NCBI GenBank assembly: GCA_023423695.1
Contig: JAFAFA010000110.1
Coordinates: forward strand, 7,743 to 71,742
Reading direction: 5' to 3'
Length of the DNA stretch: 64,000 nucleotides
Origin: Pseudomonadota bacterium
GTDB taxonomy: Bacteria > Pseudomonadota > Alphaproteobacteria > Azospirillales > Azospirillaceae
The notes beneath the pieces are model-generated. The model searched no databases. It saw nothing but the letters and a program-made list of their open reading frames with translations, and was not told the origin of the DNA. Positions within the stretch are counted from its first letter, which is position 1, and every line of letters begins with the position of its first letter. Below are positions 61,161-64,000 of this stretch, piece by piece. The translations under genes were made by a program, and so were the position numbers.

Positions 61161-62627
61161 TCAGCGCAGCGGAACGGCGTTGTTGCGGATGACCGAGGCG
61201 TACCAGTCGTAGCTGGCCTTCGGCTTCCGGGCCATCGTCTCGCGGTCGACCTGGACCAGTCCGAACTTGCGGCGGTAGCCTTCCGACCATTCGAAATTGT
61301 CCAGCAGCGTCCAGGCCATGTAGCCCTTGAGGTTGCAGCCCTCGTCGATCGCCTTGGCCGCCGCCAGCAGATGGTCGCGCAGATAGGCGATGCGGTCGCG
61401 GTCCTCCACCCGGCCGCCCGGGCCGACCGTATCGGGATAATCGGCGCCGTTCTCCGCCACATAGACGGGGGGATTGTCGTATTTCTCCTGCAGTTCGGCC
61501 AGGATTTCGGTCAGCCCGTCCGGCTCCACCGGCCATTCCATGCCGGTCTTGCGCGTGCCCTCGGGCGCCGAGCCGTATCCGGTGCCGAACAGCCCCTGCG
61601 GATCGGGCTGCTGGTGCATGCGGCTGTAATAGTTGATGCCGAGGAAATCGACCGGCTGCTTGATCCGCTCCAGGTCGCCGGGCTTGGCGATGCGCGCGAA
61701 ATCGGCTTCCAGCAACGCCGGGAAGCGACCCTTGAACAGCGGGTCCAGGCAGGAGCGGTTCCACACCGCGTCCCACATCAGCGACGCCGGATAGTTCGAA
61801 TCGAGTCCTCCCACCGGCCAGGACGGCTGCAGCGACAGCACGGTGCCGAGCTGCCAGTTCTTCCCGCCCACCTGCCGCAGCGCGGCCAGCGCCGTGCCCT
61901 GGGCGAGGTTCTGGTGGTGGATCGCCTTCAGGCAGTTGTCACGGCCGGTCATTCCCGGCGCATGCCCGCCGGTACCATGGCCGAAGATGGCGACCACCGA
62001 CGGCTCGTTCAGCATCACCCAGTGCTTGGCACGGTCGCCCAGCCGGGCGGTCACCGCCAACGCATAGTCGGTGAACCAGCCGGCGATGTCGCGGTTGGTC
62101 CAGCCGCCGCGGTCCTGCAGGGCCTGGGGCAAATCCCAGTGGAACAGGCAGGGCCAGGGCTGGATGCCCTTCGCCAGCAGCGCATCGGTCAGCCGGTCGT
62201 AGAAGTCAAGCCCCTTGGCATTCACCGCCCCGGTGCCCTGCGGCATCACCCGCGGCCAAGCGATGGAGAAGCGGTAGGCCTTCATGCCGGCCCGCGCCAT
62301 CAACTCCACATCCTCGGCATAGCGGTGGTAATGGTCGCAGGCGACGTCGCCGGTGTCACCGTTGGCGATCCGCCCATAGGAATGGCTGTAGGTGTCCCAG
62401 ACGCTGGGGCCGCGCCCATCCTCCGCGACCGCCCCTTCGATCTGGTAGCTGGAGGTGGAGACACCCCACAGGAACCCGTCGGGGAATGCGACCATACGGG
62501 GTGCCGAGTCGGGCGCCGCCTGCACGCCCTCGCGGGTCAGTGCAGTCATCGCACCGCCGCCGGCCGCCGCGGCCGCCGTCACCTTCAGGGCCGTCTTCAG
62601 GAAACTCCGCCGCCGCATCGCCCGCAT
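61161..62627 (-). CDS. GH1-family beta-glucosidase with Tat signal
   Basis: A 488-aa glycosidase. The N-terminus MRRRSFLKTALKVTAAAAAG is a Tat signal (RRRSFLK), so the enzyme is exported folded. Acid/base Glu is in VMLNEPSVVAI near 202, nucleophile Glu in VYVAENGADYPD near 389; WGVSTSSYQIEGAVAEDGRG near 49 is the GH1 signature. Start at 62627 or 62618 (both have a GGAG). Tat-exported GH1 enzymes are uncommon, as most are cytosolic. It may act on plant-derived glucosides in the periplasm. Confidence 0.9.
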   Translation of the reverse strand: MRAMRRRSFLKTALKVTAAAAAGGGAMTALTREGVQAAPDSAPRMVAFPDGFLWGVSTSSYQIEGAVAEDGRGPSVWDTYSHSYGRIANGDTGDVACDHYHRYAEDVELMARAGMKAYRFSIAWPRVMPQGTGAVNAKGLDFYDRLTDALLAKGIQPWPCLFHWDLPQALQDRGGWTNRDIAGWFTDYALAVTARLGDRAKHWVMLNEPSVVAIFGHGTGGHAPGMTGRDNCLKAIHHQNLAQGTALAALRQVGGKNWQLGTVLSLQPSWPVGGLDSNYPASLMWDAVWNRSCLDPLFKGRFPALLEADFARIAKPGDLERIKQPVDFLGINYYSRMHQQPDPQGLFGTGYGSAPEGTRKTGMEWPVEPDGLTEILAELQEKYDNPPVYVAENGADYPDTVGPGGRVEDRDRIAYLRDHLLAAAKAIDEGCNLKGYMAWTLLDNFEWSEGYRRKFGLVQVDRETMARKPKASYDWYASVIRNNAVPLR

Positions 62628-62845
62628 CTCCGCTCCGCCGCCCAACCGGGCTGTGGCCGTCCGTCGCCGCGCACTGTATGCAGTCCAACGGCTTTGGCAA
62701 CCGGGTGATTACCCGCAGCGGCAATTCTTCCGGGGCACCGCACCCACGACGTCACATCCCCATCATCGCTTCCATGGCATCGCACATGACATCGCACCCA
62801 AGGGCAGCCATAGGCGCGGCGGCCAACGCGGGCTATAGTGGCGCC

Positions 62846-63040
62846 ATGCACGAACTCTTCCCCATCCTGATGGTCCTGGCGATGCTGGCTGTGGTCGGCT
62901 CGCTGTTCGTCGGCCTCTTCTTCATGGCCCGCGGCGGCAAGGGCGACCCGCGCCGCTCCAACAAGGCGATGCGGCTGCGCGTGATCCTGCAAGGGGCCGC
63001 ATTGCTGCTGTTCGTCATCGCCATCCTGATCAAAGGCTGA
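62846..63040 (+). CDS. HIG1-like twin-transmembrane protein, 64 aa
   Basis: A tiny inner-membrane protein with two helices (FPILMVLAMLAVVGSLFVGL and LRVILQGAALLLFVIAIL) joined by a basic loop (RGGKGDPRRSNKAMRLR). NKAMRLRVILQGAAL matches the HIG1 domain known in respiratory supercomplex factors of mitochondria and Alphaproteobacteria. It lies 8 bp upstream of the adenosyltransferase gene, so they likely share a transcript. Confidence 0.75.
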   Translation: MHELFPILMVLAMLAVVGSLFVGLFFMARGGKGDPRRSNKAMRLRVILQGAALLLFVIAILIKG

Positions 63041-63048
63041 CGGTTCCC

Positions 63049-63618
63049 ATGGTAAAGCTGACCAAGATCTACACGCGCGGCGGCGACGCCGGGGAAACCT
63101 CGCTCGGCGACGGCAGCCGGGTGCCGAAGCACGACCGCCGCGTCGCCGCCTACGGCACGGTGGACGAGGCGAACGCCGTCATCGGCATGGCGCGCCTTCA
63201 CGTCCGTGACTGGCCGGACGCCGACGCGATGCTCGGCCGCGTCCAGAACGACCTGTTCGACCTGGGCGCCGACCTCTGCACGCCGGAGGAGGAGGCGCCC
63301 AAATACCCGCCGCTGCGCATCGTCCAGGCCCAGGTCGACCGGCTGGAGGCGGAGATCGACGCGATGAATGCCGGTCTGGCGCCGCTGACCTCCTTCATCC
63401 TTCCCGGCGGCTCGCCTGCCGCGGCCCATCTGCATCTGGCGCGCACCGTGGTGCGGCGGGCGGAGCGGCTGATGACCGATCTGGCCCGCCACGAACCGGT
63501 GACGGGTGCGGCGCTGAAATACGTCAACCGGCTGTCGGACCACCTGTTCGTCCTGAGCCGGGTGGTGAACCGCAACGGAGCGGACGACGTGCTGTGGATT
63601 CCCGGCGCAAACCGGTAG
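63049..63618 (+). CDS. PduO-type cob(I)alamin adenosyltransferase
   Basis: A 189-aa trimeric enzyme forming adenosylcobalamin from cob(I)alamin and ATP. The ATP-binding N-terminus KIYTRGGDAGETSLGDGSRV, the motif RVAAYGTVDEANAVIGMARL near 31 and the C-terminal RTVVRRAERLMTDLAR with YVNRLSDHLFVLSRVVN are diagnostic. Coexpressed with the HIG1-like gene. It would serve B12-dependent enzymes such as methylmalonyl-CoA mutase or ribonucleotide reductase, none of which is encoded here. No cobalamin riboswitch was recognised upstream. Confidence 0.95.
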   Translation: MVKLTKIYTRGGDAGETSLGDGSRVPKHDRRVAAYGTVDEANAVIGMARLHVRDWPDADAMLGRVQNDLFDLGADLCTPEEEAPKYPPLRIVQAQVDRLEAEIDAMNAGLAPLTSFILPGGSPAAAHLHLARTVVRRAERLMTDLARHEPVTGAALKYVNRLSDHLFVLSRVVNRNGADDVLWIPGANR

Positions 63619-63666
63619 GGGGCGGCCAGGAATCCGGCAGGCAGCGCCAGCGCTTCCGGCGCGTCA

Positions 63667-63695
63667 TTGACAGTGGTAATGCCAGATCCTATGGT
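63667..63695 (+). promoter_or_regulatory. sigma-70 promoter for etfB
   Basis: TTGACA (perfect) at 63667-63672, a 17-bp spacer and TATGGT (four of six) at 63690-63695. It is 70 bp upstream of the etfB ATG, after the adenosyltransferase stop. Confidence 0.6.
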
Positions 63696-63765
63696 CCGTT
63701 CGCAACCACAGCAATTTTCGCGGTGTTCGCCGTAATGGGCGCGCGCTCAGCAGCCAGGGTGAGTT

Positions 63766-64000
63766 ATGAAAGTCCTCGTCCCCGTTAAGCGAGTGGTCGA
63801 CTACAACGTGAAGATCCGCGTCAAGGCGGATGGCAGCGGCGTCGAGACCGCCAACGTGAAGATGAGCATGAACCCCTTCGACGAGATCGCCGTCGAAGAG
63901 GCGGTGCGCCTGAAGGAAGCCGGCAAGGCGACCGAGATCGTCGTGGTCTCCGTCGGCCCGACCCAGGCCCAGGAGACGCTGCGCACCGCTCTCGCCATGG
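63766..64000 (+). CDS. etfB: electron transfer flavoprotein beta subunit (partial, 3' end outside window)
   Basis: The first 78 codons are visible: [20 protein letters not shown], then [20 protein letters not shown] and [20 protein letters not shown]. These match the N-terminal alpha/beta domain of EtfB, which with EtfA carries electrons from acyl-CoA and other dehydrogenases to ETF-QO (etfQO at 11691-13340). etfA is expected to follow beyond the window. The start is preceded by a GTGAG and a good sigma-70 promoter 70 bp upstream. Confidence 0.95.
   Translation, partial: MKVLVPVKRVVDYNVKIRVKADGSGVETANVKMSMNPFDEIAVEEAVRLKEAGKATEIVVVSVGPTQAQETLRTALAM

Noticed and set aside
62628..62845. Cobalamin riboswitch ahead of the adenosyltransferase transcript
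   Set aside because: No B12-box-like conserved segment was recognised in this gap.

Overview
The window is high-GC, densely coded DNA with GTG/TTG starts, many 4-bp gene overlaps and alphaproteobacterial gene content: a fused FAD/Fe-S D-lactate dehydrogenase, ETF-ubiquinone oxidoreductase, DUF2336, protoglobin chemoreceptors, a HIG1-like membrane protein and an alphaproteobacterial family-4 uracil-DNA glycosylase. It looks like a chromosomal segment of Azospirillum or a close relative in the Rhodospirillales. This is inferred from gene content and codon usage, not from a database match.

Layout. 1-7.4 kb: a lactate operon (lldP, fused D-lactate dehydrogenase, lutABC), using the gene order known from Shewanella. 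7.5-10.7 kb: dadA diverges from a TyrR-like sigma-54 activator; the region between them holds a near-perfect sigma-54 promoter and two TyrR-box-like sites. 10.7-21.7 kb: zinc-ribbon membrane protein, ETF-QO, uracil-DNA glycosylase, lytic transglycosylase, moaB plus a small-molecule kinase, a TPR protein, bacteriohemerythrin and a Fic-fold protein without its catalytic His. 21.7-30.1 kb: a CocE-like protein without its catalytic Ser and His, adenine deaminase, an AT-rich foreign-looking HNH endonuclease, a PAS histidine kinase coupled to a DUF2336 protein, and an unknown protein. 30.2-33.8 kb: an Mla-type lipid transport operon (STAS-MlaE, MlaF, MlaD, lipoprotein). 34-38.5 kb: apt, DoxX, EamA exporter, a hydratase and an M20 peptidase. 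38.5-45 kb: an AT-rich gap, an orphan response regulator, a CHASE-GGDEF-EAL protein coupled to a small unknown protein, and a globin-coupled, zinc-binding chemoreceptor. 45-51.6 kb: a PRPP synthetase homologue, membrane protein, CorA, LysM protein, two c-type cytochromes and a LOG-type phosphoribohydrolase. 51.7-57.2 kb: dnaB-alr, a second MlaE-MlaF pair, nth and a short DUF1178 protein. 57.2-64 kb: lipoproteins, a peptidoglycan-binding protein, a flavodoxin-fold oxidoreductase, a Tat-exported GH1 glycosidase, a HIG1-like protein, a PduO-type adenosyltransferase and the start of etfB.

Themes. Electron entry into the quinone pool recurs (lactate dehydrogenases, DadA, ETF/ETF-QO, cytochromes c), as does signalling linked to oxygen and c-di-GMP (hemerythrin, globin chemoreceptor, GGDEF-EAL) and envelope maintenance (two Mla sets, transglycosylase, LysM and PGB proteins). 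No tRNA, rRNA, CRISPR array or intact insertion sequence was seen. The most unusual items are the dadA control region, the two neighbouring apparent pseudoenzymes (Fic and CocE), the AT-rich HNH gene, a family of GC-rich palindromic repeats, and DnaA boxes in front of dnaB.
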